64,000 bases of DNA from Proteromonas lacertae (taxonomy: Eukaryota > Sar > Bigyra > Opalinata > Proteromonadidae). Where the stretch lies: contig NGBS01000872.1 of assembly GCA_002245135.1 (NCBI GenBank), positions 372,001-436,000 of the forward strand, written 5' to 3'. How positions within the stretch are numbered: position 1 is the stretch's first letter; each line of letters begins with the position of its first letter. Positions 12,636-26,328 of this stretch are shown in pieces. The notes under the pieces were generated by a model. It was not told the DNA's origin. It saw nothing but the letters and a program-made list of their open reading frames with translations, and made no database searches. The translations under genes were made by a program, and so were the position numbers.

Positions 12636-12740
12636 AAAATTCAACGAGCCCAGCTTGGGTCAAGTATATAAGTCCTATTTGCAAAATAGATTAGAATTCT
12701 TATAGTGTAACGTCTATTTTCAATTTTGAATTTTGTTTTA
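12636..12740. repeat. Dispersed repeat shared with the promoter of LRR copy C
   Basis: The first part, containing AAGTATATAAGTCCTATTTG at about 12663-12682, matches in inverse orientation 63360-63420, directly upstream of copy C. The second part, with ACGTCTATTTTCAATTTTGAA, matches the inverse of about 63840-63866, upstream of the right-edge copy D. The TATATAAG core looks like a TATA box. No LRR gene follows it here, so this may be an orphan promoter left by a deleted copy. Confidence 0.6.
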
Positions 12741-13351
12741 TTATATAGATGATTTGATACAGAAAAAGTTATTGAATAATTATAACACATGATGATAAAT
12801 AATTTTCTAACACTCTATCTTCAAAGTCAAAGTAATCAATAAGAATGAGGAATATTATCAGCAAATTTTGCTAGAATTTTTTCCTGAATTACAACAATAT
12901 GCATTATATTATTGAAAAAAGCCTTTTAATAATTCAATTTTTTTAAAATGCAGAAATGAGAGCCAATATATAGTTTTAACATGAAAAAATGTGTAAAAAT
13001 TCGTTAAATAATAATTATCTGTAACTCTGTGTGTTAATAAGCAACATGTAGATTCTATTCTGTCAGATTATTAATTTTCTTTATTAGTTGTTATATCTAT
13101 GTTATACAAATGAAGAAGTGGTGACTGTACTAATCTTGTGTTTGATCAAATTATTTAATAGTAATAAATATATATATTTTGGTGTGTGCGTCAATACTTT
13201 CACATGATTCTTTTATTCAATTTAGTCTCTTTATGAATTATTCATTTTAATTATAATTTAGATATCTAATCTATCTTATATGACAAAAAGAGCAGAAACT
13301 ACACAGTATGTAAAATAAATGTAATTCAATAAAAATAACAATATTAAACAG

Positions 13352-16300
13352 TTAATCAATATTCAAGAATTCTTTTGATAATTCTTTTTTTTCTTCTTCT
13401 GAAATTCCATCTAATTTTATCGTAACAATTGAAAAGAATGTTTCTAAGAATGATTTTAATTTTTTTTTATCAATATTTTCTTTTACTGTTATTGATAATT
13501 CAACCAAATTATCAAATACTTCTTTGTTTCTTTTCATTAATCTCAATTCTCTTTCATCTAATTCATTTTTGGAGAGATTTATCTTTTCTAATGGTTTATA
13601 ATTTTTTAATCTTTTTATTAACATTTTCAATCCTTTTTCACTCATTCCAATATCTATTTGAATAAGAATAATATATTATATTCATAAAATACTAGATAGA
13701 TTTAATGAAAAACAATCAACAAATTTATCTAAAGAGTTACACATTATCTCTATTCCTTCATCACCAATTGGATTATTATATAATAAAATAAGGAGTGAAG
13801 GCTCTGATAAATCATCCATTAACTCTCTTAATCCTTTTGAACTAATTCTATTGTTGGATAAATCAAATTTCCAATAATTAATCTGTTTAATTAATGAAAT
13901 ATGAGAATCGTTGATATTTAAATCTATTTCATTATAAATATAGATTCTATACTTGAAAAATCATAAATAGTATATCTATTCTTGCAACTACAATAATTCA
14001 AATAATACTCCAATTCTTCATTTGTCCATGATGAACATTTCATTTGAATAAATGGATATTTATCTCTTTCTAATGATTTTGGACATATTGATTTTAATCC
14101 ATTCATTCTGATATTATTTCCATTAAGATTTATTCTGTTATAACACTCAATTGTATCTATTTTGTTTGCTAATAATATCATACTTTTATCATCTATTGAT
14201 ATGTTACTCAAATTGGTTTCATTATTTTTCATCAGCAATTCCATTTTCTCTGATAATAGCTTAAATCCAGTATTACCAATAGGATTATCTATTAAGCGAA
14301 TCAAATACATTAATATATACTGCGAATTAATACTTTTTCAATTTTGTCATTTTCCTTCACATAATTCATCAAATACTCTATTCCATCTGAATCTATATTA
14401 TTATCACTTATATCAAGTGTTTTGATATTTCCATTAATATTCTTCAAACTATCAACTAAATATCTTATTCCAATTGATGATAATCCCACTTCTATTACAC
14501 ATTAAATTATTGTTATTATAAATAACTATATACTTGAACAGTTAACAGTACTACAGTTTTTCAATAAATGTATATATGGAGATAAAAATTTCATCCCTTC
14601 ATCTCCTATTTCATTTCCATTCAACTTAAGTAAATTAAGATTTGAGAATGAAGATAAATTGTTAATCAGTATTTCTACACTTTTGTGTGTCAGATTATTA
14701 TCTAATTAATAGAAAAATATCATATTATACTTCTCAAATCTAGACATCTTATTTCTTTTAATTCATTAGATCTTAATGAAATGAATGATTTGAAAACATC
14801 ATCATCAATTCCGAAACCACGTAGATTCAACGTTTTACTATTGTTTATATATTTCATTAATTCTGGAATTCTTTCATCTAATAATAACTCTTTATTTCCA
14901 TTAAAATTAAATTGTATTTTTGAAATAGGATATTTGGAGAATAATGATTCTAATCCTTTTGAATGAATATTACTATTCCCACTAATATCAATTTTCTTAA
15001 GATTTGGATATTTATATAATTTTTCTGATAATATTTTCATTGATTCATCATTTAAATTCATCGAATTTAAATACAATTCATTATTCTCATTGATTAGCAA
15101 ATGTAAATATGGAAGCAATAATTTGAATCCTTTTGGACCAATCGGATTGGCTATTTCATAATAATATAATATTAGAGTATAACAATACATGAAAGATTTA
15201 AGTATCGCAGTTTCATGAATGGAATTGATTTCACAAATGATTCAATGAAATCTGAAGTAAGATAACAAAAATGTAAATCAAATTCTTGTGTATATGTTAA
15301 TCCAGAAATACATAATCCAAATAATGATTGATTTTGGACTGAAGCATCTAAAAATATATACAATTATAATAATACAAAATTCAAGTTTTGTTGGATTGTT
15401 TAGTTTCAATACTTTAAACAAATATTTCATCCCTTCTTCAGATGAACAAATACATTGTGAATCAATTTGGAATGTTTCTTTATCATTCCAATCATTTTTC
15501 ATATCATACATTATTTTATCTAGAAAACATTCTACATTCTTGTTGTCATTGTAACGAATAGAGAACTTCAGTTTATTCTTTATTGATTTATCTTCTTTAT
15601 ACATCTTCATCATCAATAGGATTGATAGAATTCTTTCATTTGGTTTGTTGTTGTATAACTCGATTAATTCATTTCGAATTTCTATTCAAATATTATTATA
15701 GTATTTATCATATATAATATATACTCTCATATCTATCGTTTTGCATATAATATTCAGCTTCACAAGTGGTAAATGGAGATATATCTATTATATAGTCATT
15801 ATTATATAGTGTTTCTTTTCTTTCTTCACATATCATTAAACTATCTTCTGAATCTTTTAACATCTCATTCATCTTGATCATTTCAGATTTTAACTCTTTT
15901 AAACTCAATCGATCTTCATTTTTTACTTTCAACATTCTGAATATCATCTCTTTTATAATTCCATCGCATTCCACATCTAAATTGTATTTACATCTCTGAA
16001 TATTCTTTTTTGTTTTCATCATATTATCATCTTCATTAAATGGTAATTTCTTAAACATCATTTCATATAATATACATCCGATTGACCAAATCACACTTCT
16101 ATCATCACATTCTAAGCCATTTATCTCTTCTGGACTTTTGAAATTAATATCATACAATCTCATATCATCATCTTTTCTCAATAAATCCAAGAACAAATCA
16201 CATAACTTTATATCATTTTTTCCTTCATATATGATGTTTGAACTCTTCAAATTACCAATTACTAAGTCATATTCATTCAAAATCAATAAACTATCACATA

Positions 16301-16694
16301 TACCACAGATCACACACCTAATATCATCACTTGAAAGTGGTTTACTATTTATCAACTCTTCTAAATCTCTCATGTAATACTTTCTCTCAAATATCAACAT
16401 ATTACATCCGATTATCTGGATTTGAGACGGGTATATCATCTCACATAAACAACCACGCAATGTGGTATTTTCAAAGAATTTTCGGATATTCTTTTCTTTT
16501 ATCCCTTCTATATTTATCACTTTAATCATTTTATGATCATTTTCGTGTTTTATTGTTAAACACACTTCACTCACATTCTTTTCGTTCATTTCTTTTATCT
16601 ATTCCAAATACATATAAATTTATTATAATACTTCTGCTTCACATGATAATAACGAGTTTATTAGATTATTTGAAATAGAGTTTAAGAAAGACAT
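13352..16694 (-). CDS. Pseudokinase-LRR protein, copy B (complete)
   Basis: Full-length paralogue of copy A with the same order: a 21-residue first exon (16632-16694), a 33-nt intron (16599-16631), a kinase-like exon and LRR exons separated by short phase-1 introns. It has the same substitutions, IGNLKSSN at the catalytic loop and LCDLF for DFG. The N-terminal 60 residues and first exon differ from A and C (FENTTLRGCLCEMIYPSQIQ instead of FNENSSILFDHCPLF), and the second exon resembles C instead of A (NDNKNVECFLDKIMYDMKN). The last exon and its preceding intron are almost base-for-base identical to copy A (13352-13700 against 1271-1619). This mosaic pattern implies recent exchange. All frames are open across the inferred exons. 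Function unknown. Confidence 0.82.
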
Positions 16695-17071
16695 TTTTAT
16701 AACGAAAGTAGTTCCAAAATATATAACCGTTTCATTTACTTTTGAATTTTCTGTTTCTTCATAGATGGCTATATGAAGAAAGTATTATTGAATATATAGA
16801 TGAGTAGACAACTTAATAGTTTGATGTGAATAAATATTGAGTGCATATATTACTCAAAATTTAAAATAATAGTATTATGAAGTAATTTATCATCCATCTA
16901 TTTGTTTATAAAGCGATATAAATTATATATTTATAATTAATTATAGGTAAAGTATATTTCATTAATCAATGATTTACATAAAAATTGATTTATTAAAATT
17001 ATAGTATATTTCATAATTTTTAAGAAGTAAAGAATAAAATAAAAACAACATTCAAAATTTTATAGAAATAT
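16695..17071. other. Intergenic, nothing recognised
   Basis: About 380 bp between the start of LRR copy B and the stop of the CM1 protein. It is A/T-rich with no ORF, repeat or RNA gene I can support, and presumably holds the promoter of copy B and the 3' end of the CM1 gene. Confidence 0.5.
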
Positions 17072-19956
17072 CTAAGGGAACAACTGTCTCCTTGAAGAAA
17101 GTGCTGCTGTAGTTGAGTTTGATGCTTTAATTCTACTAGCACCGCCTATATGTCCTGCTGGACTAACAGGTAGTGACACTGGAGCTTTTATTTCTTTATT
17201 TAAATTATTCTTTCTCACAATAGCTTGGAAATCAATTTTAATTTGTTGTAACTGAACTGTCAATTTGCTAGTTGATTTTAATAATCCTTCTATCTGTGAT
17301 TTCAATGTGATTGACCATTGTGGTTCAGTAGGAGAATCTCCTTGAGCTCTTTTCATTCTAGCAAAGCTATTGAATAATAATAATAATGTTAAATATATAC
17401 TCATTAACTATATCTTGCGATTGTCTCACTATTGCATCTATTTGTTTGGATATTTCACCTAATTGTTCAACAGCATCATCTAATCCGTTATTTGCTCCAA
17501 ATGACTTTCTTGAATCAGCTTTAGATGCTGGACTAAATGATGATGAAGGTGATAAAAGATCCATTGCTTTTTGAGTTTCTTTTTGTCTATCCAACTCAGA
17601 TTTCATTGTTGTTTCACTTCTCTTTAATAATTTCTGAGTTTGCTTTACTTCTCCACAAATTTGTTGGTTTAATTTGTTAATTTCATCTTTTTTAGTTATT
17701 AATTCATTATTAAGTCTATCAATTTCTTTCTTTTGTTCATTAAATGTTGTTTCTAAAGCTGTAATTTTCTCTTCAGCATCTTTCTTATACTCTGAATAAC
17801 TTTGTATTTTACTTTGAAGAGATTCAAGAGTTATGTGTTGATTATCATAATCTGATTGTAGTTGATTGAATTCCTCAGCTATATTATTTATCTTCTGTTG
17901 CAATATTTCATTTTCTTCTTTATGATTTTTAATTTGATTTTGAAGTGTTTCATTCTGTTTAAATGTATTGTCAACTTCCATTGATAAATTATTAACTTGA
18001 TTATCATGAAATTCGATTAATTGCTTTAATTTAATAGATAATGAATTGAAATCATTCTCTAGTGATGTTAATTTCACATCTTTTTCTTTTATTTTCTCCA
18101 ATATATCTTCATGCGTTTTATTCTAATTATTATAAATAGATATAATAAAATAAATACAATCATATTGATTACAGTTTCTATCGATTTTGGTAAGGCTGTT
18201 AAATATTCTTTCAATGAATTTGTTTTAAATTTAATTACTCTGCTTGATGTTTCATTTGGGAATAATATCTGTAAAGAATCTAAAAGTGTATCATAATCTT
18301 TACGAATATTATCATATTCATTGCTAATATCATTATATAATTTCTTTATATCTCTAAATTCTTTATCTTTACTATCTATTTCACAATGTAAACTCTCTAT
18401 TTCTTGTTTATGATCTAACTGCATTATTCCTATTTTATTTTCATATTCATCTCTCTGAGATTGTAAATCAATTGTGTCTTTATTGTGCATTCTTTTTAGC
18501 TGGTCTAATTCATCTTCTAAATCAGTAATACTCTTCTTTAATACTATCAATAAAACATAAATACTACAAATGTTATACATGAAATTCCATTATTACTATC
18601 TTCCATTTCATTTTCATAATTTCTTATTAAATCCTGCAATTCTTTTACTTTTGCTTGTAATATTTCATTTTCACTTGCTGTATTTTGGAATTGCATTAAA
18701 TGGCCTTTTAGCAAATCTAATTCATTTTCACTGGTCATTTTATATTTATCATATTCTGTCTGTAGAGCATGATTTTGATTTTCTAATATATTTATTTTTC
18801 TTTCACTTTCAATCACATTTGGTCTAAGTTCAGAATTTTCTTCTCTCAAATGTTTCTATTTTGTTTTATAGATAATATTATACTAATTCTATTGAATATT
18901 TATCATTTATATTCTCTAATTCTCCTGTATAATAATTCTGTAGTTTATCATATTGATCTTGAACAGTTTGCGATTTAATACGTTCATTCTTTAACATCAA
19001 TTCTGTTTCATTTAATCTATGCTGTAGTTCTTGAATTTCAGTTGCATGAGCTAGAGTTGTTGATTGTAATTGATTTCTTACATCTACAACATCATCATTG
19101 TAATGTTGATTTAATATTTTATATTTTTCATCCAATTCTTCATGGATTTGTTTCAATTGGTCATATCCATCCAATTCTTCTTTATATCTCTCTATTACTC
19201 TTTTCTGTTGATCCATTACTTCTTCATACTATGATCATTATAATATTAGATTAAAATATACATTTGATTTCATACTTGTATATTCTTCATCTAACTTATT
19301 ATATCGTTGAACTAGATCAGCACTATTCATAATAATAAATAATAGACTATCATACTTTTCTTCCTCTAGATTTTGATGAATTGACATTTCTTTTTCAAGT
19401 TCTTGTATTTGTTGATTTACATTCATCATATCTTTCACATTAGCATCATAATCTTCTTTAATTCCTCTCAGCTGAAGTACTTCTGTTTCTAATGATTCTA
19501 ATTTGTATCTTTGGTATTCTTTTTCTTTCTCTAAATTCACTATTTTTTCTTCTTGTAATGAGATGATTTTTTCTTTCTCTATTTTATCCTTTTTTAATTT
19601 CTTAAGCATTTCACTCTGTATATTCTGTGATTCAGCTTTTAATATCTCATTTTCACTCTAAGCTATTATAATAATCAATTTATACTTGCATATTTTGAAT
19701 TGTATTTCTAGCTTTTATTAAAAGTACATTTCTACTTTCTACTTCTTCTGACAAAGCGTCAACTTGTACTTTATAGTTAACTATTTGATCCATTAACGCT
19801 TGATCATTATATCCTCTAATTTCAAATCATAAAAATAAAAATATACCGACCTGATAATGTATTATTTAAAGCATCTTCTAGATAGTAGATTTTTCTTTTT
19901 AAGTTGAAGTTTTCTTTTGAAAATTCATCCAAATGTGTGTCATTTAACGACAACAT
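17072..19956 (-). CDS. CM1-motif coiled-coil protein (centrosomin/CDK5RAP2-like)
   Basis: About 860 residues in eight or nine exons joined over 28-40-nt introns. Right after the start, residues about 9-31 read LDEFSKENFNLKRKIYYLED, a clear match to the CM1 motif (KENFxLKLRIYFLEE) that binds and activates gamma-tubulin ring complexes in centrosomin, CDK5RAP2, Mto1 and Spc110. Nearly all the rest is heptad-rich coiled coil (for example KKLKKDKIEKEKIISLQEEK and VEQLGEISKQIDAIVRQSQ). The Ser/Pro-containing C-terminal tail (SPSSSFSPASKADSRKSFG) and final basic segment look disordered. The start is chosen because CM1 normally lies near the N-terminus and no upstream in-frame exon is seen. It diverges from the DDX46 gene with 141 bp between starts. 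Likely role: microtubule nucleation at the centrosome or basal body (inference from CM1). Confidence 0.75.
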
Positions 19957-20097
19957 AATATAATAATATTTATATTCCTATTGAAATGGTATTTAATAAC
20001 CTAACTGTTATTTTTTCAAAAAAGAAACAAACATCAAGTCAGAATTATGGTTAAAGAAAAATAATTTTTCGTTGGACATAATTATAAAATTATTCAT

Positions 20098-23000
20098 ATG
20101 CCATCAAAAGAAAAGAAAAAAGAAGACGTATAGATAAAATGGATTATATATTAATAGTCTGACGAGGAAAAGAAAAGACAAAGACTAGAGAAGCTGAGAA
20201 TATGGAAGGAACAGAATAAGGATAAATTGAAGGAAATAGACAAAGTAAAAATATCAGTACCTGCATCTGGAACAAAAAGTAATGAAGAAGCTGCATCAAA
20301 TCCAGAAAAATCTAATAAATCTACAAAACCATTAGTATAATCTATATAACTCATTTGAATAGTGGAAACATGGTCAAAAGAAATTTGGTCCTAGTGTATT
20401 TGCTGAAGAAACTGAAGAGAAGACTAATTGTATAATATTTTATATACATACATAGTATTTTTACCTGAACATGAATCAGATGTACAGAATCCACCAGAAA
20501 CAAAAGATACCAACAAAAATGAAACAGAAGTGAATAACAAAGAAAATGTGAAAGAAGAAGAAATAAAACAGAATAATGAAATAAATGAAATGCCTCCACC
20601 TTCAAAACAACCAAAAGACATTAATAAAATGGAAGAAAAAGACAATGATCAAAAAGAAAATAATAAAATGGAAGAAGAAGATGATGAAATAGATCCGCTA
20701 GATGCATATATGGCTGAAGTTCACAAAGAAGCAATTAAAGATATATTAGCAGTACAGCAAATCCCACAGATAGAATATGAGCCATCTCCAATACCAATAG
20801 AATCAAAGCCAATACCAACAATAACATTAGAAGAAATAGAAAAAGAACAAAATTCAACCAATAATAATGAAGAAGAAGATGATGATGATGAATATTATGA
20901 GAAATTTAAAGAAGCTTTAGCAAAACAGAAGGAAGAGGAAGCAAAGAAATGTAGAGAGATATTACATGGAAGTAAGAAGAATAGTGATGATGGTTTAGGA
21001 TTAATAGAAGCAGATGAAGGAGGAGTAGAGGAAATATTTGAAGAAGAAGGAGAAGAAGAACCACCAGAAGAACAATCTGCCTTAGAAATGTTAAAGGAAA
21101 AAATGAAGAAGAAAGAAATAAAAGAAATAGATCAATCAAAAATAGATTACATTCCAATAAGAAAGAATTTATACATACCAACAAGATCTGTACAGAATAT
21201 GACTGAAGATGAAATACAGCAAATAAGAAGTAAAGAGAATATAAAGATAAGAGGAAGTGATTGTCCTGCTCCAATAACAGAATGGGAACAAGGTGGTTTT
21301 ATTGATTCAATCTTAAATGTAATAAAGAAATACAATTATTCAAAACCATTTCCAATTCAACAACAATCAATGCCTGTAATAATGAGTGGAAGAGATTTAA
21401 TTGCTGTAGCCAAAACAGGTTCAGGTAAAACATTAGCTTTTCTATTACCAATGTTTAGACATATATTAGATCAACCAGCATTACAACCAGGAGATGGGCC
21501 AATAGCAATAATTATGGCACCTGCTAGAGAATTAGCAGTACAAATATACAATGAAGCTAAGAAATTCTGTAAAGTATTGGGTTTAAATGTAACAGCTGTT
21601 TATGGTGGTGCTGCAGTAAGTGAACAAATTAGTAATATAAAGAGAGGTAGTGAAATTGTGGTTTGTACACCAGGTAGAATGATTGATATGTTATGTATGA
21701 ATAATTCAAAATTAGTACCTTTACATCGAGTGTCTTATGTAGTGTTAGATGAAGCTGATAGAATGTTTGATATGGGATTTGGACCACAAGTTCAACAGAT
21801 TTTGAGGAATATTCGAAAAGATAAACAAGTTGTTATGTTTTCAGCAACATTTCCTGATAAAGTAGAGAAATTAGCAAAGAGAATATTGAAGAAACCAATT
21901 GAGATTATTATTGGTGGAAGAACAGCTGTAGCTCCAGAAGTTGAGCAGATAATTGAGATTAGAGAAAAGAATGATAAATGGAATAGATTATTACAAATAT
22001 TAGGTGAAAATTATACAAAAGGATCAATATTGATATTTTGTGATACTCAAGATAAATGTGATACAGTATTAAATTATTATTATTATTATTATATATTATT
22101 AATAGATATATGCCAATCTAATGAAAGCAGGATATTATGGTTTATCATTACATGGTGGTAAAGATCAATCAGATAGAGATCAAACAATAGCTGATTTTAA
22201 AAACAAATTAAGAACAATATTAGTAGCAACTTCTGTAGCAGGAAGAGGTTTGGATATAAAAGATCTTAATTTAGTGATTAACTATGATTGTCCAAACCAT
22301 CTTCAAGCTTATGTACATCAAGTTGGTAGAACTGGTAGAGCTGGTAATAAAGGAATTGCTTATACATTTATTACACCAGAAGAAGAAATGTATGCACATG
22401 ATATAGCCAAAGCATTAAAGAAATCAGGTAAAAAAGTGCCAGATGCATTAGAAAAGATGGTAAATGCATTTAAAGCAAAATTATTAGCAGGTAAAGCAAA
22501 ATCAAGAATAAGTGGTTATAATACAAAAGGTTATAAATTTGATGAAGAAGAAATGAAGAAAGTGCAACAAAGGAAAAAGATATTAAAACAACAATATGAA
22601 AGTGAAGCTGGTATAGAAGCAGAAGATGAAGATCAAGAGAATGAGGAATATGAAGAAGAATTAAAGAGAGTAGAAGAAGATGCATTAAGAGATAAAGTAG
22701 CTAATTTAGATGAGGAAGATTCCGATTTTGAAGATGCTAAAGTAGCAGCTGGTGGTAAAGCAACAGCAGAAATAGAAGCAGAATTGGCTGAAGAAGAAAG
22801 AGAAAAGGAAAGAGAGAAAGAAAAAGAAAAAGAAGCTGAGAAAATAGCATTGTCAAATGTTCATGAAGATTTCCAAGCTGTTTATAACAAACTATTGAAT
22901 TGTGCTAAGAACAGTGGTTCTGGTATGGAAGCTGTAGAGAGAGCAATGAAATGTTTACAGGATATACAAAGTAGAATTACTGATGTTAGTGGTGTTAAAC

Positions 23001-23365
23001 AGAAAGAGTTTTATGAAGAAGAGTTGATTATCAATGATTATCCACAATCTGCTAGGTTTAAAGCTATTCAAACTGATACAAGACAGAGAATTATGGATTT
23101 AACTGGTTGTGGTATTGTAAGTAAAGGAACATACATTCCTCCAAATAGAAAACCAGCAGTTGGAGAAAAGAAATTATATATATCTTTTTTTAAGTGTTAT
23201 TTTATATATGTAAAAACAGATTTCTTAATTCTTCTCTTTTTTCACTTATTAATTCAAGGTGATACAAAATATGCATGTCAAAGAGCAAAGAATGAGGTAA
23301 TTAGACTATTAGAAGAAGCTACACTAGAAGTTGGTTATGATCCAGCTTATGCGGCTTCTTTTTAA
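20098..23365 (+). CDS. DDX46: DEAD-box splicing helicase, DDX46/Prp5 type
   Basis: ATP-dependent RNA helicase that in other eukaryotes remodels U2 snRNP at branch-site recognition. Three short 5' exons precede the long one; a 40-nt intron at 22066-22105 splits the helicase core and restores DTQDKCDT to IYANLMKAGYYG. Motifs in order: AVAKTGSGKT (I), PARELAVQ (Ia), VLDEADRMFD (II), FSATFP (III), TSVAGRGLDIKDL (V), HQVGRTGRAG (VI). Prp5/DDX46 features are DPLDAYMAEV before the core, an SDCPAPITEWEQGG-like Q-motif lead-in and a long C-terminal extension ending ACQRAKNEVIRLLEEATLEV. The usual Arg-Ser N-terminus is replaced by Lys/Glu-rich sequence. A hydrophobic in-frame stretch at about 23187-23260 interrupts the C-terminal domain and may be an unspliced intron. 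Confidence 0.9.
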
Positions 23366-23423
23366 TTTTTGATTGTTTAATTTTTATTATTTTTATTTTT
23401 TATGATATGTTTTATCATCAATC

Positions 23424-23458
23424 GAAATTTCATTTTTGAAAAAAAGATTATTCTGGAA
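23424..23458 (+). promoter_or_regulatory. Heat-shock-element-like sites upstream of HSP110
   Basis: Two inverted GAA/TTC pairs lie 80-120 bp before the HSP110 start: GAAATTTC at 23424-23431 and TTCTGGAA at 23451-23458, with a further GAA between them. By established knowledge, HSF binds alternating nGAAn units. In A/T-rich DNA such units also arise by chance, so position next to a chaperone gene is the main support. Confidence 0.4.
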
Positions 23459-23540
23459 ATTGGGTGAATGAAAAATATCGAAAAAAAGAAAGATCTTAAA
23501 CCCATTTTCTTTTGGAATAAAAGAACTATAATTATTAATC

Positions 23541-26196
23541 ATGTCAGTAATTGGTATTGATTTTGGTAATGATACAGTTGTTATTGCTGCTGTGTCAGGT
23601 CAAGGTCAAGGTATGGGACGTGGTGGTATTGATATTATTTTGAATGAAAGCTCTCAAAGAAGAACGGCGTATATTTCATATCTATATTGTTAGTGCTTTA
23701 GTTTCGTTCCAACAAAATCAAAGATTTATAGGTGATAGTGCAGTTTCTATGGTATTTTCTATTATCTTTTACTTTATTTAGGCACGATCAAATTATAAAA
23801 ATACTATTGGTTGCATCAAAAGATTTATAGGTTGTAAATATAGCGAACCAAGAATTCAAGAAGAAATCAAGAGAGTTCCATATAAAGTAGTCCAAATGGA
23901 AGATGATAGAATAGGTTTTGAAGTAAACTACGAAGATAAAGTGCAAATATTCACAGCAGAACAAATATTAGCAATGATTTTCGTAAAAGTCAAAGAAATA
24001 GCCAATCATCATGCAGGACGTGTATGTAAGCGAAATGACTGTGTTATTAGTGTTCCACCATACTATACCGATGCACAAAGAAGAGCTATGTTCGATGCTT
24101 GTTCAATTGCTAATCTCAACTGTTTAAGATTAATCAATGAAAATACATCAGCTGGTTTAGCCTATGGTATTTACCGAAATCACAAAGGTTTATTCAGTGA
24201 GAAAGAAGCTCAATATGTGATGTTTGTTGATATGGGTGAAGCAAGTGCTTATGTTAGTATAATAGCCTTTATCCAAGGCAAATTACAAGTAATGTCTTGT
24301 GCATATGATCGTATGTTAGGTGGAAGAAATCTTGATGATATTATTGTAGAATTATTAGCCAATGGTTTTAAAGAAAAGTATAAATTAGATCCAATGACAA
24401 CACCAAAATCATTGATGAAATTAAGAGCTGCAGCTGAGACATGTAAGAAAGTATTAAATCCAGATGGTGTATCAAAGACTCCAGTCAATATTGAGTGTTT
24501 AATGGAAGAAAGAGATTATAATTGTCAAGTTGAAAAAGCAACATTCTTTAAGTTAATTGAAGAGAAAGGATATCCAGCAAGATTATCTGCTTTAGTCACC
24601 AAAGCATTAGCTGATGCTAATTTGAAACCAGAGCAGATCATGTCCTGTGAAATTATTGGTGGATCTATGAGAGTCGCTCCAATGAAAGAAGCTGTATCAA
24701 AAGTATTAGGATTTGATCAAAAAGCACAAAACTATGGTTTATCAACAACAATGAATATGGATGAATGTATTGCAACTGGTGCTGCTTGGTTATCTGCTAT
24801 ATTATCACCATTATATAGAGTTAAAGACTTTAAGATTGGAGATATAGTTCAATATCCAATAAGATTATCATGGGGACAAGAAGCTAGTGGAAGTGATAAA
24901 CCTGAAGATAATTCTAATTTATCATTTGAGAAATGTGCTAAGACACCTGCTTATAGAAAGATTACATTGAAACCAACTGGTACATTTACAATATCATGCG
25001 ATTATGATGATACTGCTGATACATTAGCTGAAGGAACTACAAAGAATATTGGTAAATTTGTCTTGAAAGAACTACCAGAAATGAAGAGTGATCCAAAACC
25101 ACCAGCAATTGTATATTTCGGATATGATCCAAATGGCTTATGTTATTGTACAAATGCTCAAATTACAGTAAAAGAAGAAAAGGAATTTGAAGAAGAAGTT
25201 CCAGATCCAGATGCTGTAGAAACACCAAAAGAAACTGAAGAAAAGAAAGATGAAGTTGTAAAGGAAGAAAAGAAGGAAGAAACACCAAAGGAAGGTGGTG
25301 AAGAAGCTTCAAAAGAAGGATCAGAAGAAGGTGAGAAAATACCACCACCACCAGAAGAGAAGAAAGAAGAAACACCAAAGAAACCAAAAACAATAAAGAA
25401 AATAATAAAGAAAGTAGTTGATGTGAATAAACAATTAGAAGTTGAAGCTAATGTGAATTGCTTACCTAAAGAAACATTAAAGATATATACGGATGAAGAG
25501 AAGAGAATGTATGCTCAAGATTGTGATATTCGAGAGACTCAAGATAAGAGAAATGAATTAGAAACTTATTTATATGATATGAGAGATAAGATTGATGTTA
25601 GTTTAGCTGGATTCTGCGCTGTTGAAGAGAAATATAAATTAAAAGATTTAATTGATAAACATAGCAAATGGATTGATTCTGATGAAGGATTTGGATCACA
25701 TAAATCTGAATTTGTAAAGAGAATAAAGGAATTGCATAAAATTAGTGATCCAATAGTGAAAAGACAACAAGAAAGTGAAAAGAGACCTCAAGTAGCGTCT
25801 GATTTATTAGCAATGGCTGAGAAATATCTTAGACTATGTAATTCAACAGATGAACAATATTCACATATCACAGATGAAGAAAAAACTAAAGTAAGAGATG
25901 CTTGTAATGAAGCACAGAAATGGTTGTCAGATAATATGTCAAAAATCAGTAGTTCACCTATGTATGCTGATCCAGCTATTACAGTTGAAGATATTGTCAT
26001 GAGAACAACTAATACAGAGAAATTATGTAGAGAAATAATGGAAAAACCAAAACCAAAACCAAAGGCTGTTAAGAAAGAAGAAAAGAAGGATGATGATAAG
26101 AAAGATGATGCTCCAGCTACACCAAAAGAAGGAGAAACTACTACACCAAAAGAGAATCCTGAAACTCCAAAGGAAAATCCAGAAACACCAAAATAA
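23541..26196 (+). CDS. HSP110/HSPA4-type chaperone (HSP70 superfamily)
   Basis: Nucleotide exchange factor and holdase for HSP70. The first exon begins MSVIGIDFGNDTVVIAA, the phosphate-1 loop of the HSP70 ATPase; two introns of 25 and 28 nt follow, then the long final exon. Further ATPase signatures are VPPYYTDAQRRAMFDA, INENTSAGLAYGIY, VMFVDMGEASAYVSI and IIGGSMRVAPMKEAV. HSP110-specific traits are the divergent DMGE in place of DLGG, a long acidic/Lys/Pro insertion in the substrate-binding domain (about residues 520-600), and an extended helical lid. Total length is about 865 residues, usual for HSP110. The C-terminus is low-complexity (KKDD, then TPKENPE repeats) rather than EEVD, so it is probably cytosolic. 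Heat-shock-element-like sites lie upstream. Confidence 0.9.
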
Positions 26197-26328
26197 AGAT
26201 GAAATATATAAAGAGAAATAAACAAGTAATTATATAATATTTGTTATGGTTTTTTTCATATTTAGATAGAAAACACTTAGAGAACAAATCATTTATACAA
26301 TTTAATAGATAGTAAAAATAATTCCTTT

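Larger units (their letters stand above)
11036..13351. other. Gene-poor stretch between transposase and LRR copy B
   Basis: No complete gene seen. It contains the 474-bp inverted-repeat element at 11116-11589, a short coding scrap at 11694-11819 and a dispersed repeat at 12636-12740. The remainder (about 11.9-12.6 kb and 12.8-13.3 kb) is unstructured A/T-rich DNA to my reading. Confidence 0.55.

Noticed and set aside
23896-23950. Start of HSP110 at MEDDRIGFEVNYED
   Set aside because: Two upstream exons encode the essential ATPase N-terminus (MSVIGIDFGNDTVV), so this Met is internal.
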